The notes beneath the pieces are model-generated. The model saw only the letters and a list, made by a program, of their open reading frames with translations. It did no database searches and was not told where the DNA came from. The translations under genes and the position numbers were made by a program. Shown one piece after another: positions 52,661 to 61,600 of a DNA stretch of 64,000 nt. Each line of letters begins with the position of its first letter. Positions within the stretch are counted from its first letter, which is position 1. Source of the DNA: Helicobacter anseris (GTDB lineage: Bacteria > Campylobacterota > Campylobacteria > Campylobacterales > Helicobacteraceae); the NCBI GenBank assembly GCA_004368235.1, contig JXTW01000003.1, positions 36,778 to 100,777 on the forward strand, read 5' to 3'.

Positions 52661-54796
52661 TTAAAATTCCATGCGCAGAGAAAACCAATAATTGCGCCCA
52701 GGCAAATAACGTTGATAACTATTAACATAATTAGTTCCTTTGGCATCTAGAGCAAAATCAATAAAATTAGTATTCAAGAGATTATTGATGCTAAAAGTTG
52801 CTGTAAAAAACTTTAAGAATCTATAACTTAATGCCCAATCCAATAAAACATAGTCTTTGTAATATTGACCTAAGATCGCATAAGGATCACCACCTCTTTT
52901 ACTAGGTAGAGTAGGAGTTTGAAAGTTTCCTTGTAGCCTTAAATAAGTAGATAGATCTTTATAGCGATAGTTGATTTTTGCCATAAGTTTATGTTTAGGA
53001 ATAGAATTGACAGCCAAGCCATAATTGGTACCAGAGAGTTGACGTGTGTATGTAAAAGCATAGGTGCTATCAAAGCTAAAACCATAAAAAGCTTGGGTTT
53101 GGATACTGGCTTCAAAACCTGCCATCATCGACTTGCCAATATTACTAAAGTAATAACATCCAACTGTAGAATCACAAGTAAAGCCACCAGGGATATTAGT
53201 GTTTTGAGTAGTGGTATTAGTTTGGATTTGATCAGTAAAGTCTGTATAGTAGCCTGTAAATATCATATAAACTTTTTTGAAGTCAAAGATACTACTAAGC
53301 TCGTAATTCCAACTTTTTTCAGCCTGTAAATCTTTGGTGCCATAGTAGTAATAACCACTATTGTCAATGTTATAAAGACCATTATAGCTTTGAGTAAGAG
53401 CGGGGATTCTCATACCACTAGCAATACCAGCTTTTAAGGTAAGCCATTTAGTAGGATTGATATTGATATAGAATCTAGGGTTTGGTCTTGCAGCATAAAG
53501 ATTTGCGTAGTTATAACGTAAACCTATAGTTGTTGATATATAATCATTAATAAAATATTGTCCTTCGCCAAATACTGCAAATTGATGCATACCACGATTA
53601 AAATCTTGAGATTTAATAATAAGATTCTCATAAAGATAATAGATACCTGTAGTTACAGATATTTCTCCTGCTTTACCAAGATCAATATCATTATTGATAG
53701 TAGAACTAAGAATAATATCTTGATTGCGCATAAGATTTGCATAATTAAGAGGTCCAGTAACATTGCCATAACCAGAGGTTTGCTGAGGGATCCTATCTGT
53801 TAGTGTATATTGAAGATAGCTTTGTGTTTTTCCCCAGTAATATTTACCATCATGATTGATTACAAGATTAGTTTTATTAAAATCATTAGTGGCGCTTGTG
53901 CTTTTGCTTGAAGTATTGAGTGTTGTGTTTGTAATATGATAATACTCACCATCAAAATAGATGGTATTGCTATCATCAATTACATAGCTTACCCGAGCTC
54001 CGGTATTATAGCTATACCATTTGCCTGGTGAATGTGTGGTATAGGGATTATTACCAGGTTTTGCAATAGGTGAATAAAAATAATTTGCTCCATTATGTTG
54101 ATAGGCACCACGTATGTCAAAAAATAGACGATCTTTGATTAATGGGCTAGCTAGATAGAGATTAATACCATAATTATCACCAAAATTAGCTCTTTGTTCT
54201 TGAATAGTGCTATTTATTTGAATAGATCCAGTGATTTTTTTTGGATTTTTCTTTGTGATGATATTAATGACACCGCCCATTGCATCAGTACCATAAATTA
54301 TAGAAGCAGGACCACGGATAATCTCAATCCTTTCAATCATAGAAGCAGGAGGCATAAAACTTGAATGTGCACCATTAAAACCATTGCTATTAAATCCACT
54401 ATTGACATTTTGTCTGCGTCCATCAATCAAGATTAATGTGTAGGCACTGCCAAGGCCACGCATTGAAATTTGATTCTGACCGGTTTTTGTTTGCTCGACA
54501 TATACGCCGGGGACATCCTGGATGGCATCACCCAGATCTTTTATAGGTCGAGTGAGAATTTCTTCAGAAGTGATGACGCTAATACTAGCTGAAGCATCTT
54601 TTTTGTCTTGTGCAAAGCCGTTTGCAGAGGTGATGATAGAATCAAGATTATAGTTTTGACTATTATCTTTTGTTTGTGTTTGATTTAAAACTTCTTTTGT
54701 TTGTTGTTTTTGTGTTATTGCTTGATCGTTATCATTAGCATGAGATAGATTTGATAGCAATAAGAATGGAATGGGTAAATAGTAAGGCAATTTCAT
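52661..54796 (-). CDS. TonB-dependent outer-membrane receptor, CirA/BtuB-like
   Basis: A 711-residue receptor with a signal peptide ending near SHA, an acidic/Gln-rich linker, TonB-box-like LDSIITS, and a plug domain (KDLGDAIQDVPGVYVEQ, IEIIRGPASIIYGTDAMGGVINIITKK). The barrel ends FSLRMEF with the terminal Phe needed for assembly. The plug is closest in look to catecholate siderophore or colicin I receptors. A strong Fur box lies just upstream, so iron-repressed expression is likely. The energising ExbBD pair may be the one at 29.4 kb. Confidence 0.93.
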   Translation of the reverse strand: MKLPYYLPIPFLLLSNLSHANDNDQAITQKQQTKEVLNQTQTKDNSQNYNLDSIITSANGFAQDKKDASASISVITSEEILTRPIKDLGDAIQDVPGVYVEQTKTGQNQISMRGLGSAYTLILIDGRRQNVNSGFNSNGFNGAHSSFMPPASMIERIEIIRGPASIIYGTDAMGGVINIITKKNPKKITGSIQINSTIQEQRANFGDNYGINLYLASPLIKDRLFFDIRGAYQHNGANYFYSPIAKPGNNPYTTHSPGKWYSYNTGARVSYVIDDSNTIYFDGEYYHITNTTLNTSSKSTSATNDFNKTNLVINHDGKYYWGKTQSYLQYTLTDRIPQQTSGYGNVTGPLNYANLMRNQDIILSSTINNDIDLGKAGEISVTTGIYYLYENLIIKSQDFNRGMHQFAVFGEGQYFINDYISTTIGLRYNYANLYAARPNPRFYININPTKWLTLKAGIASGMRIPALTQSYNGLYNIDNSGYYYYGTKDLQAEKSWNYELSSIFDFKKVYMIFTGYYTDFTDQIQTNTTTQNTNIPGGFTCDSTVGCYYFSNIGKSMMAGFEASIQTQAFYGFSFDSTYAFTYTRQLSGTNYGLAVNSIPKHKLMAKINYRYKDLSTYLRLQGNFQTPTLPSKRGGDPYAILGQYYKDYVLLDWALSYRFLKFFTATFSINNLLNTNFIDFALDAKGTNYVNSYQRYLPGRNYWFSLRMEF

Positions 54797-54833
54797 AATG
54801 GTCTTCCTTAATAAAGTAAATATTTTATTAATA

Positions 54834-54854
54834 TAATAATGATTATCATAATTA
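54834..54854. promoter_or_regulatory. Fur box between the TonB receptor and argB
   Basis: A 21-bp sequence starting TAATAATGAT and ending ATCATAATTA is an inverted repeat with one mismatched pair. It agrees well with the classical Fur site. It lies about 40 bp upstream of the receptor ATG and 90 bp from the argB start. Confidence 0.75.
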
Positions 54855-54943
54855 AACTTTGTGAAGAAATAATCAAGACTTGAAAAGCATAGGTATAGAT
54901 TAATGTGATAGAATGCCGAAAAAAATAGCTCAAGGATAATATT

Positions 54944-55795
54944 TTGAATACTAAAAATATCTCTGAAATTATTTTAAATTCTTTGCCCTTTATTCAACAA
55001 TTTCGTCATAAAACTATGGTGATTAAATATGGTGGTGCAGCGCAGCTTAATCTTGAGCTAAAAGAGGGGTTTGCTAGAGATATAGCTATTTTATATATGC
55101 TTGGTATTAAGGTAGTAATCGTGCATGGTGGAGGGAGGGAAGTAAATGCAATGCTGGAGAGACTTAATATTCCAAGTGAGTTTAAAAATGGTGTAAGATT
55201 GACACAAGAGGAAGCTATTGGTGCTGTTGAGATGGTGCTTAGCGGGTCTGTTAATAAGGAGTTGAGTAGTTTTTTAAATTCCTATGGGGCAAAGGCTGTT
55301 GGTATTAGTGGTAAGGATGGGGGAGTTTTTGGAGCTAGAGAGATGCCTCTTGAGGGAATAAATGGGCATTATACAGGAGAGATTACAAAGGTGGATACCA
55401 GCCTTTTGGAGCTTTTGCTGCAAGGAGGTTTTATCCCAGTTGTTTCTTCTATAGCTTATGGAGAGGGTAAAAGTCATAAGGGATATAATGTTAATGCAGA
55501 TTTTGTGGCTTGTGAGATAGCTAAGGCTATGAAGGCTTCTAAGATTATATTTTTGACAGACACAAAAGGAGTGTTAGATTCTCATGGGAATTTAATTTCA
55601 TCTATTAACCAAGTAGAGTTTGAAAGATTGCGTAAGGATGGTGTGATTACAGGAGGGATGATTCCAAAAATTAGTTCGTGCTTAGAATGTATAAAAAATG
55701 GTGTGCAAAAAGCACATATTATTGATGGGAGAATTGAACATAGTATCATATTGGAGCTTTTTACAAGTAGTGGTATTGGTACAGAAATTTGCTAA
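54944..55795 (+). CDS. argB: acetylglutamate kinase
   Basis: A 283-residue amino-acid kinase of arginine synthesis. VIKYGGAAQLN, VVIVHGGGREVNAMLERL, GKDGGVFGAR, NVNADFVACEIAKAM and ITGGMIPKISSCLECI are family motifs. The start is TTG with AAGGA about 8 bases upstream. No other arg gene is in the window. H. pylori lacks this gene, as I recall. The divergent neighbour is the Fur-regulated receptor. Confidence 0.95.
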   Translation: MNTKNISEIILNSLPFIQQFRHKTMVIKYGGAAQLNLELKEGFARDIAILYMLGIKVVIVHGGGREVNAMLERLNIPSEFKNGVRLTQEEAIGAVEMVLSGSVNKELSSFLNSYGAKAVGISGKDGGVFGAREMPLEGINGHYTGEITKVDTSLLELLLQGGFIPVVSSIAYGEGKSHKGYNVNADFVACEIAKAMKASKIIFLTDTKGVLDSHGNLISSINQVEFERLRKDGVITGGMIPKISSCLECIKNGVQKAHIIDGRIEHSIILELFTSSGIGTEIC

Positions 55796-55920
55796 ATTTA
55801 CTAAAAATAATGATTAAAGTTGCGTCTTTTGGGGTATTAGCATAAAAAATTCATAAAAACTTGTCAAAAAGTTTGTAAAAAAAGTGTAAAATGGCTAGAT
55901 ACCGCAATTTAAGGATTTTA

Positions 55921-57567
55921 ATGAGAATCAATTTGGATAATATGGAACACTTGGATGGTGATGAGGATTTTGCAACATTGTTTGAAGCAAGTCAAAAAAA
56001 TGATGATGGTGTGATTCAAGAAGCATTTATTATTAAAATTACTGATGAGAATGTGATGGTAGATGTTGGAGAAAAGGTAGAAGGTCGTTTTCCTGTAGAA
56101 GAGATCAAAGATGAGAATGGTAAGCTTTTATTTAAAGAAGGCGATAAGATTAAGGTATCTGTTTCTAAAGGTTTTGGAGAGCGTTTTAGTGTTTCTTATA
56201 AACGTGCTATTAGGTTGGAAAAAATTCAAGCAAAGATTAAAGAGCTCGGTGAGGATTATAAAGATAAGGTAGTTACAGCCAAAATTATACGAAAAAATAA
56301 AGGCGGAGTAGTATTGGAGGCTGATGGGGTTGAGTATTTTATGCCTAAATTTCATGCATCTTTTAAAGAAGAGAAGGGTAAAATAGTTGATGTTTGTATT
56401 ATCAATATAAAGCCTGATCAGAATAGTATTGTTGTATCAAGAAAACGTTTTTTTGAAATTAATCATAAAAATCAGAGTGAAGGTGCCAAAAAGATTATGG
56501 AGCGTGATGGTGCTTTAGATGGTATAGTTAAGCGGATTACAAATTTTGGTATGTTTGTAGCTGTAGATGATGTAGAAGGCTTGGTTCACTATACAGAAAT
56601 TGCGCATCGTGGACCAATTAATCCAGCTAAACTTTACAAAGAAGGTGATAGCGTTAAGGTAAAAGCAATTGCTTATGATGAAGATAAGGGAAGATTAAGC
56701 TTTTCTATTAAGGCATTACAAGAAGATCCTTGGAAAGAAATTGTAAAAGAACTTAAGGTAGGCTATACCATCAAAGTTAATGTTAGTAATATCGAGCCTT
56801 ATGGCGTTTTTGTTGATATTGGCAATGATCTGGAAGGTTTTTTACATATTTCTGAGATTTCTTGGAATAAAGATATTAAGCATCCACAAGAAGTTTTAAG
56901 CATAGGTCAAGAGATTGATGTAGAGGTGATTGAAATTGATACAGAGACTCGTAGATTGCGTGTTTCACTGAAGAAATTATTAGAAAAACCTTTTAGCAAA
57001 TTTGCCAAGCTTCATAAGGAGGGAGATATCCTAGAAGGTAAGATAGCTACTTTAACTGACTTTGGAGCCTTTGTTAATTTTGGTGATATTGATGGATTAT
57101 TACGCAATGAGGATGCATTTTGGGAAAAGGGAAAGCGCTGTAAGGATGTATTAAAGGTAGGAGATGAAGTAAGGGTAAAACTTATTAAAATTGATACTAA
57201 AACAGAACGTATTTCACTAAGTTTAAAAGCACTTCAGGAATCGCCAGTAGATATTTTTGCCAAGAAGTATGGTATAGATAGTGTAATTGAAGGAGAAATT
57301 GTAGATATTAAAGATTTTGGCGTATTTATAGGTGTTGATGGTGTTGATGTTTTGATTAGAAATGAGGATTTATTGGGAGTAAATAAAGAGGAGTTGAGCA
57401 AGGGTCTTAAACTCAAGGCTTCTATTGCATTCATTGATTATACGAATGCAAAAGTGCGTGCATCTATGCGCAGATTAGAGCGTCAAAAAGAGCGTGAAGA
57501 GATAAAAAATTTTAATTCTGATGAGAAAATGACATTAGGAGATAAACTTAAAGGTCAGCTTAGCTAG
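55921..57567 (+). CDS. rpsA: 30S ribosomal protein S1
   Basis: About 548 residues with six S1 RNA-binding repeats. The clearest are GIVKRITNFGMFVAVDDVEG, VNVSNIEPYGVFVDIGND, GKIATLTDFGAFVNFGDIDG and GEIVDIKDFGVFIGVDGVD. It brings mRNA to the 30S subunit. I choose the ATG at 55921, with AAGGA five bases upstream; ten more codons upstream are open but lack a ribosome site. The C-terminus is charged. A small membrane protein follows, as in H. pylori. Confidence 0.96.
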   Translation: MRINLDNMEHLDGDEDFATLFEASQKNDDGVIQEAFIIKITDENVMVDVGEKVEGRFPVEEIKDENGKLLFKEGDKIKVSVSKGFGERFSVSYKRAIRLEKIQAKIKELGEDYKDKVVTAKIIRKNKGGVVLEADGVEYFMPKFHASFKEEKGKIVDVCIINIKPDQNSIVVSRKRFFEINHKNQSEGAKKIMERDGALDGIVKRITNFGMFVAVDDVEGLVHYTEIAHRGPINPAKLYKEGDSVKVKAIAYDEDKGRLSFSIKALQEDPWKEIVKELKVGYTIKVNVSNIEPYGVFVDIGNDLEGFLHISEISWNKDIKHPQEVLSIGQEIDVEVIEIDTETRRLRVSLKKLLEKPFSKFAKLHKEGDILEGKIATLTDFGAFVNFGDIDGLLRNEDAFWEKGKRCKDVLKVGDEVRVKLIKIDTKTERISLSLKALQESPVDIFAKKYGIDSVIEGEIVDIKDFGVFIGVDGVDVLIRNEDLLGVNKEELSKGLKLKASIAFIDYTNAKVRASMRRLERQKEREEIKNFNSDEKMTLGDKLKGQLS

Positions 57568-57602
57568 ACCTTATTATCTCTTATTATTTATGTGAAAAAT
57601 AG

Positions 57603-58058
57603 ATGTCAAAGGTTATAAAATTTATATTCTTAGTCTTATTCCTTGTAGGTATTATTTTAGCTATTTATGCCTTTAAAAGCTTGACTATTAAACCCAAAAC
57701 TAAATTGAGTTCTGCTTATCCAGAAAATGATATTAAAATAGAAGTTCCTCATGAAAAAAAATGGTTTAATGATATAAAATCTACTCATAAGGATTTTGCT
57801 TATCCTGCAACTGAAGTTGAATTCTCTATAAATTTTTTTCAAGATGGGTATAAAAAGCAAAAAAATCAAATTGTAATATCAAATGTTGATGAAGAGACTT
57901 TTTTCTGTCTTCGTGAGATTTTAAAGGAGGAAAATATACACTTTGCTTATAGGAAAACACAAGATAGTTTGGATATAGTGTTGTATTTACAAAATACACA
58001 AGAGGGTCGTTTATTGGATCTTTTTGACTACTATGGTATACATTATAGCAAGAACTAA
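57603..58058 (+). CDS. single-pass membrane protein of unknown function
   Basis: A 151-residue protein with one N-terminal membrane anchor (FIFLVLFLVGIILAIYAF, residues 7-24) and a soluble part probably in the periplasm. The C-terminal 70 residues (VISNVDEETFFCLREILKEENI, then YRKTQDSLDIVLYL) have an alpha-beta pattern reminiscent of small SPOR-like domains, but I do not claim that family. It lies 35 bp after rpsA and 18 bp before bioB. The gene after rpsA in H. pylori is of similar size, by memory. Confidence 0.65.
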   Translation: MSKVIKFIFLVLFLVGIILAIYAFKSLTIKPKTKLSSAYPENDIKIEVPHEKKWFNDIKSTHKDFAYPATEVEFSINFFQDGYKKQKNQIVISNVDEETFFCLREILKEENIHFAYRKTQDSLDIVLYLQNTQEGRLLDLFDYYGIHYSKN

Positions 58059-58076
58059 TTTTATCAAGGAAAGGCA

Positions 58077-58925
58077 ATGTTTAAAAAAGAGATTTTTTTG
58101 TGCTCAATTTCTAATGTTAGTAGTGGAAATTGTGCAGAGGATTGTGCCTATTGTACACAAAGTGTGCATTATAAAACTAATGTACAAACCTATAAATATA
58201 AGCCCATAGAAACTATTATCTCTGAAGCTAGAAACTTAAAATCATATGGTATGCTTGGATTTTGTCTTGTAACTTCTGGCAGAGGTTTAGATCATGAAAA
58301 ATGTGAGTATATTGCTAGAGCTGCTAGAGCATTAAAAGATGATGGACTAGATTTGCATCTTATTGCTTGTTGTGGGCGAGCCGATGAAGATTCTTTAAGA
58401 TATTTAAAACAAAATGGAATAGATAGCTATAACCATAATTTAGAGACTTCTCAAAGTTTTTTTTCAAAAATTTGCACTACACATACTTGGGAAGAACGCT
58501 ATGAGACTTGTCAAAATGCGCTTAGAGCTGGTCTTGGACTTTGCAGTGGAGGGATTTTTGGGTTAGGTGAGAGTTGGGTTCAAAGAATGGAGCTTTTAGA
58601 TTCTCTTAGATCGCTTAATCCGCATTCAACTCCTATTAATTTTTTTATTAATAATCCTGCTTTGCCAATTACTGAATCTGTTATGAGTAGGGATGAAGCA
58701 CTTGAGTGTATTATTATGGCTAGAGAATACTTACCAAGAGCAAGGTTAATGATTGCTGGAGGTAGAGAGCTTGTTTTTGGTCAAGATCAGCGAGATTTGT
58801 ATGAGAGTGGCATTGATGCAATTGTATTAGGTAATTATTTAACCACAAAAGGACGTACACCAAAAGATGATATTAATGAGTTGCAATCCTATGGATTAAG
58901 CATAGCAACAAGTTGTCATAATTAA
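58077..58925 (+). CDS. bioB: biotin synthase
   Basis: A 282-residue radical SAM enzyme that inserts sulfur into dethiobiotin. The 4Fe-4S motif is CAEDCAYCTQS (C-x3-C-x2-C). YNHNLETSQSFFSKICTTHTW, GLGLCSGGIFGLGE and LMIAGGRE are typical; the length is that of the shorter Campylobacterota forms. AAGGAAAGG precedes the ATG. Other bio genes are not in the window. Confidence 0.95.
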   Translation: MFKKEIFLCSISNVSSGNCAEDCAYCTQSVHYKTNVQTYKYKPIETIISEARNLKSYGMLGFCLVTSGRGLDHEKCEYIARAARALKDDGLDLHLIACCGRADEDSLRYLKQNGIDSYNHNLETSQSFFSKICTTHTWEERYETCQNALRAGLGLCSGGIFGLGESWVQRMELLDSLRSLNPHSTPINFFINNPALPITESVMSRDEALECIIMAREYLPRARLMIAGGRELVFGQDQRDLYESGIDAIVLGNYLTTKGRTPKDDINELQSYGLSIATSCHN

Positions 58926-58934
58926 GGAGCGGAT

Positions 58935-59267
58935 ATGAATATTTTTGAAAGAATTATAAAAGGGGAAGTGCCATCTAAAAAGGTATTAGAAAATGAGGAG
59001 TTTTTAGCTTTTCATGATATAAATCCTAAAGCACCTATTCATGTACTTGTGATCCCTAAGGTTTGCTATAAGGATTTTAATGAGATGCCATCAGATTTGC
59101 TTGGTAGAATGAGTATTTTCATTATAGAGGTAGCCTCTATTCTTGGAATCAAAGATAAGGGTTATCGTTTAATTACTAATGTTGGTATAGATGGTGGACA
59201 AGAGATCCCCCATTTTCATTATCATCTTTTAGGTGGTGGTAAATTAAGGTGGGATTCTTTGGCTTAA
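58935..59267 (+). CDS. HIT-family nucleotide-binding protein (HinT-like)
   Basis: A 110-residue histidine-triad hydrolase. FERIIKGEVPSKKVLENEEF starts the fold, and HFHYHLLGG is the histidine triad near the C-terminus. Members hydrolyse AMP-linked compounds such as adenosine phosphoramidates. GGAGC precedes the ATG by a few bases. It is in a run with bioB and the aminotransferase. Confidence 0.93.
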   Translation: MNIFERIIKGEVPSKKVLENEEFLAFHDINPKAPIHVLVIPKVCYKDFNEMPSDLLGRMSIFIIEVASILGIKDKGYRLITNVGIDGGQEIPHFHYHLLGGGKLRWDSLA

Positions 59268-59278
59268 TAGGGATTAAT

Positions 59279-60619
59279 TTGAGAAATTTTTCTGCTTATG
59301 CTTTGCGACCGTTACTAGATACTGGCTATGAGGATAAAATAGAGTTTGTCTATGAGCAGATGGTGCTAAAAAAAGGTGCTCTTTATTTTGACTGGACAGC
59401 TTCTGGGCTTGCTAGTAGGATTATTGAGCAACGTATCAGTGATATTTTGCCATATTATGCTAACACACATTCCAAAAGCTCTAAGCATGCCTTACTTTTT
59501 GAAGATCTTTATAAAAACTCTAAGAAATTTATTAAAAAAGCCCTAGGCTTAGGAGAAGAATTTGGCTTGATTGCTTGTGGCAGTGGAGCAAGTGGAGCTA
59601 TTAAAAAATTTCAAGAGTTAATGGGTATTTATATCCCACCAGCAACACGCACTCATATTTGCATTAAAAAAGAGCATTTACCACTCGTGGTTATAGGTGG
59701 TTTTGAGCATCATTCTAATGAGATTAGTTTTCGTGAAGGTTTATGCGAAGTGTGGAGGATTCCATTTTTGGATGATTTTGGTTTTGATTTAAATGCCCTG
59801 CAAGCTAAATTACAAGCCCAGAGTGCAGATAGAAAAATTATTCTTTCATTAAATGTGCTTTCTAATGTTACAGGAAATATTGCTCCTTATAAGGAAATTA
59901 TTAATATAGTGCGTCAATTTAATGGAATTGTTGCATTGGATATGGCTACAAGTTTAGCACATTTTAAAATAGATTCTTCTTGGTTTGATGCCTGCTTTCT
60001 TTCTCCTCATAAACTACTTGGTGGGGTAGGCTCATGTGGTATTTTAGTGATTAAAAAGGCTTTGATAGATTCTAGTATGCCACCTAGTTTTGCTGGTGGG
60101 GGTGTTGTCAAATATGTAGATAGACATACTCAAATTTATGATGATGATTTTGAAGTAAGAGAGGAGGCTGGTACACCACCTATTTTACAGCTTATTAAGG
60201 CTGCTCTAGCTATAGGTCTGCAAGAAGAGATTGGTCAAAAAATGATTATGCAAAAAAAAACTATTTTAATGAGAATTTTTATGCAATATTTAAATTTAAT
60301 GCCCTATATTAAAGTATATGGACAAAAGGACCATATTGGATTGCTTAGCTTTAATATTCATGGAGTTTCACCTTTTGAAATGAGTTATTTTTTAAGCCAG
60401 AATTATCAAATCCAAACTCGTGCTGGCTGCTCTTGTGCTGGACCATATGGGCATGATTTGTTGGATCTTAGCGACAATGCTTATAGAGGGGAAAATAATC
60501 CTTATGGTTGGCTTAGGGTAAGTTTACATTATACCCATAGTTTAAATGATCTTGAGAAGTTTTTTGAAGCATTAAGGGCTGGCATTCGTGTTTTTAACCC
60601 AAAATTGCTAGAATCTTGA
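59279..60619 (+). CDS. class V aminotransferase (cysteine desulfurase-like)
   Basis: About 446 residues from the TTG at 59279 (AGGG six bases before). A GTG at 59249 would overlap the HIT gene and has no ribosome site. This fold-type I PLP enzyme has the lysine in LSPHKLLGGVGSCGIL, HHSNEISFRE for PLP stacking and RAGCSCAGPYGHDLL near the C-terminus, where SufS-type enzymes keep the active Cys. The N-terminal part (YFDWTASGLASRIIEQRI) is typical of the group. The exact reaction is unknown; the family also holds selenocysteine lyases and isopenicillin epimerase-like proteins. Confidence 0.85.
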   Translation: MRNFSAYALRPLLDTGYEDKIEFVYEQMVLKKGALYFDWTASGLASRIIEQRISDILPYYANTHSKSSKHALLFEDLYKNSKKFIKKALGLGEEFGLIACGSGASGAIKKFQELMGIYIPPATRTHICIKKEHLPLVVIGGFEHHSNEISFREGLCEVWRIPFLDDFGFDLNALQAKLQAQSADRKIILSLNVLSNVTGNIAPYKEIINIVRQFNGIVALDMATSLAHFKIDSSWFDACFLSPHKLLGGVGSCGILVIKKALIDSSMPPSFAGGGVVKYVDRHTQIYDDDFEVREEAGTPPILQLIKAALAIGLQEEIGQKMIMQKKTILMRIFMQYLNLMPYIKVYGQKDHIGLLSFNIHGVSPFEMSYFLSQNYQIQTRAGCSCAGPYGHDLLDLSDNAYRGENNPYGWLRVSLHYTHSLNDLEKFFEALRAGIRVFNPKLLES

Positions 60620-60637
60620 ATTTAAGGGAGTTGTTAG

Positions 60638-61600
60638 ATGCAAAAAGATTCTAGGATTTTTGTAGCAGGGCACAGGGGGCTTGTAGGATCTGCCATTGTG
60701 AGTGAATTAAAGGCTAAGGGATATGATAATTTACTTTTAATGTCACATAACCAGCTAGATTTGAGTGATTATGTGGCATTAGAAAACTTTTTTAAAACCT
60801 ATTCTCCAGAGTATGTATTTTTGGCTGCAGCTAAAGTTGGTGGGATTATGGCTAATAATATTTATAGGGCAGATTTTATCTATCAAAATTTAATGATTCA
60901 AAATCATGCCATCCATTTGTCTTATCAATATGGAGTAAAAAAATTACTTTTTTTGGGATCAAGTTGTATTTATCCAAAAAATGCTAAACAACCAATTACT
61001 GAAGATGAACTACTAAAAGGTGTTCTTGAATATACAAATGAACCTTATGCAATTGCTAAAATTGCAGGCTTAAAGATGTGCGAATCGTATAATTTGCAGT
61101 ACAATACTAACTTCTTAAGTGTGATGCCTACTAATCTTTATGGTGAAAATGATAACTTTGATTTACAAAATTCTCATGTTCTTCCTGCTTTGATAGCGAA
61201 ATTTCATAAAGCCAAGAAAGAAGGGTTAGAATCCGTAGAGATTTGGGGTAGTGGGTGTCCTAGAAGAGAGTTTTTGCATTCTAGTGATATGGCTAAAGCT
61301 TGTATATATGTGATGGAAAATATTGATTTTGAACATATCAAAGGTGAGGGAGAAATAAGGAATACGCATATAAATATCGGTTATGGAAGTGATGTGAGCA
61401 TTGCCGAGCTTGCAGAGATTGTATGTGATATAGTGGGATATAAGGGGAAAATATATTTTGATACCACCAAGCCAGATGGCACATTTCAAAAATTAATGGA
61501 TAGCTCTAAGATATTTTCTTTGGGTTGGAGACCAACCATTACGCTTAAAGATGGTATTAAACAAACTTATGAATGGTATATAACTAATGTCGCTCAATAA
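60638..61600 (+). CDS. GDP-L-fucose synthase-type NAD(P)-dependent epimerase/reductase
   Basis: A 320-residue short-chain dehydrogenase. GHRGLVGSAIVSEL is the dinucleotide site, and the Ser-Tyr-Lys triad is in FLGSSCIYPKNAKQPI and EPYAIAKIAG. FLHSSDMAKACIYVM and the pattern after it match GDP-fucose synthase (Fcl/WcaG). It would turn GDP-4-keto-6-deoxymannose into GDP-fucose for LPS. The partner gmd is not in the window. It overlaps the ABC flippase by 14 bp, which fits a glycan assembly role. Confidence 0.9.
   Translation: MQKDSRIFVAGHRGLVGSAIVSELKAKGYDNLLLMSHNQLDLSDYVALENFFKTYSPEYVFLAAAKVGGIMANNIYRADFIYQNLMIQNHAIHLSYQYGVKKLLFLGSSCIYPKNAKQPITEDELLKGVLEYTNEPYAIAKIAGLKMCESYNLQYNTNFLSVMPTNLYGENDNFDLQNSHVLPALIAKFHKAKKEGLESVEIWGSGCPRREFLHSSDMAKACIYVMENIDFEHIKGEGEIRNTHINIGYGSDVSIAELAEIVCDIVGYKGKIYFDTTKPDGTFQKLMDSSKIFSLGWRPTITLKDGIKQTYEWYITNVAQ

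Noticed and set aside
60254-60263. A-run in the class V aminotransferase gene as a second contingency tract
   Set aside because: The frame is intact, and A-runs of this length are common by chance in this base composition.
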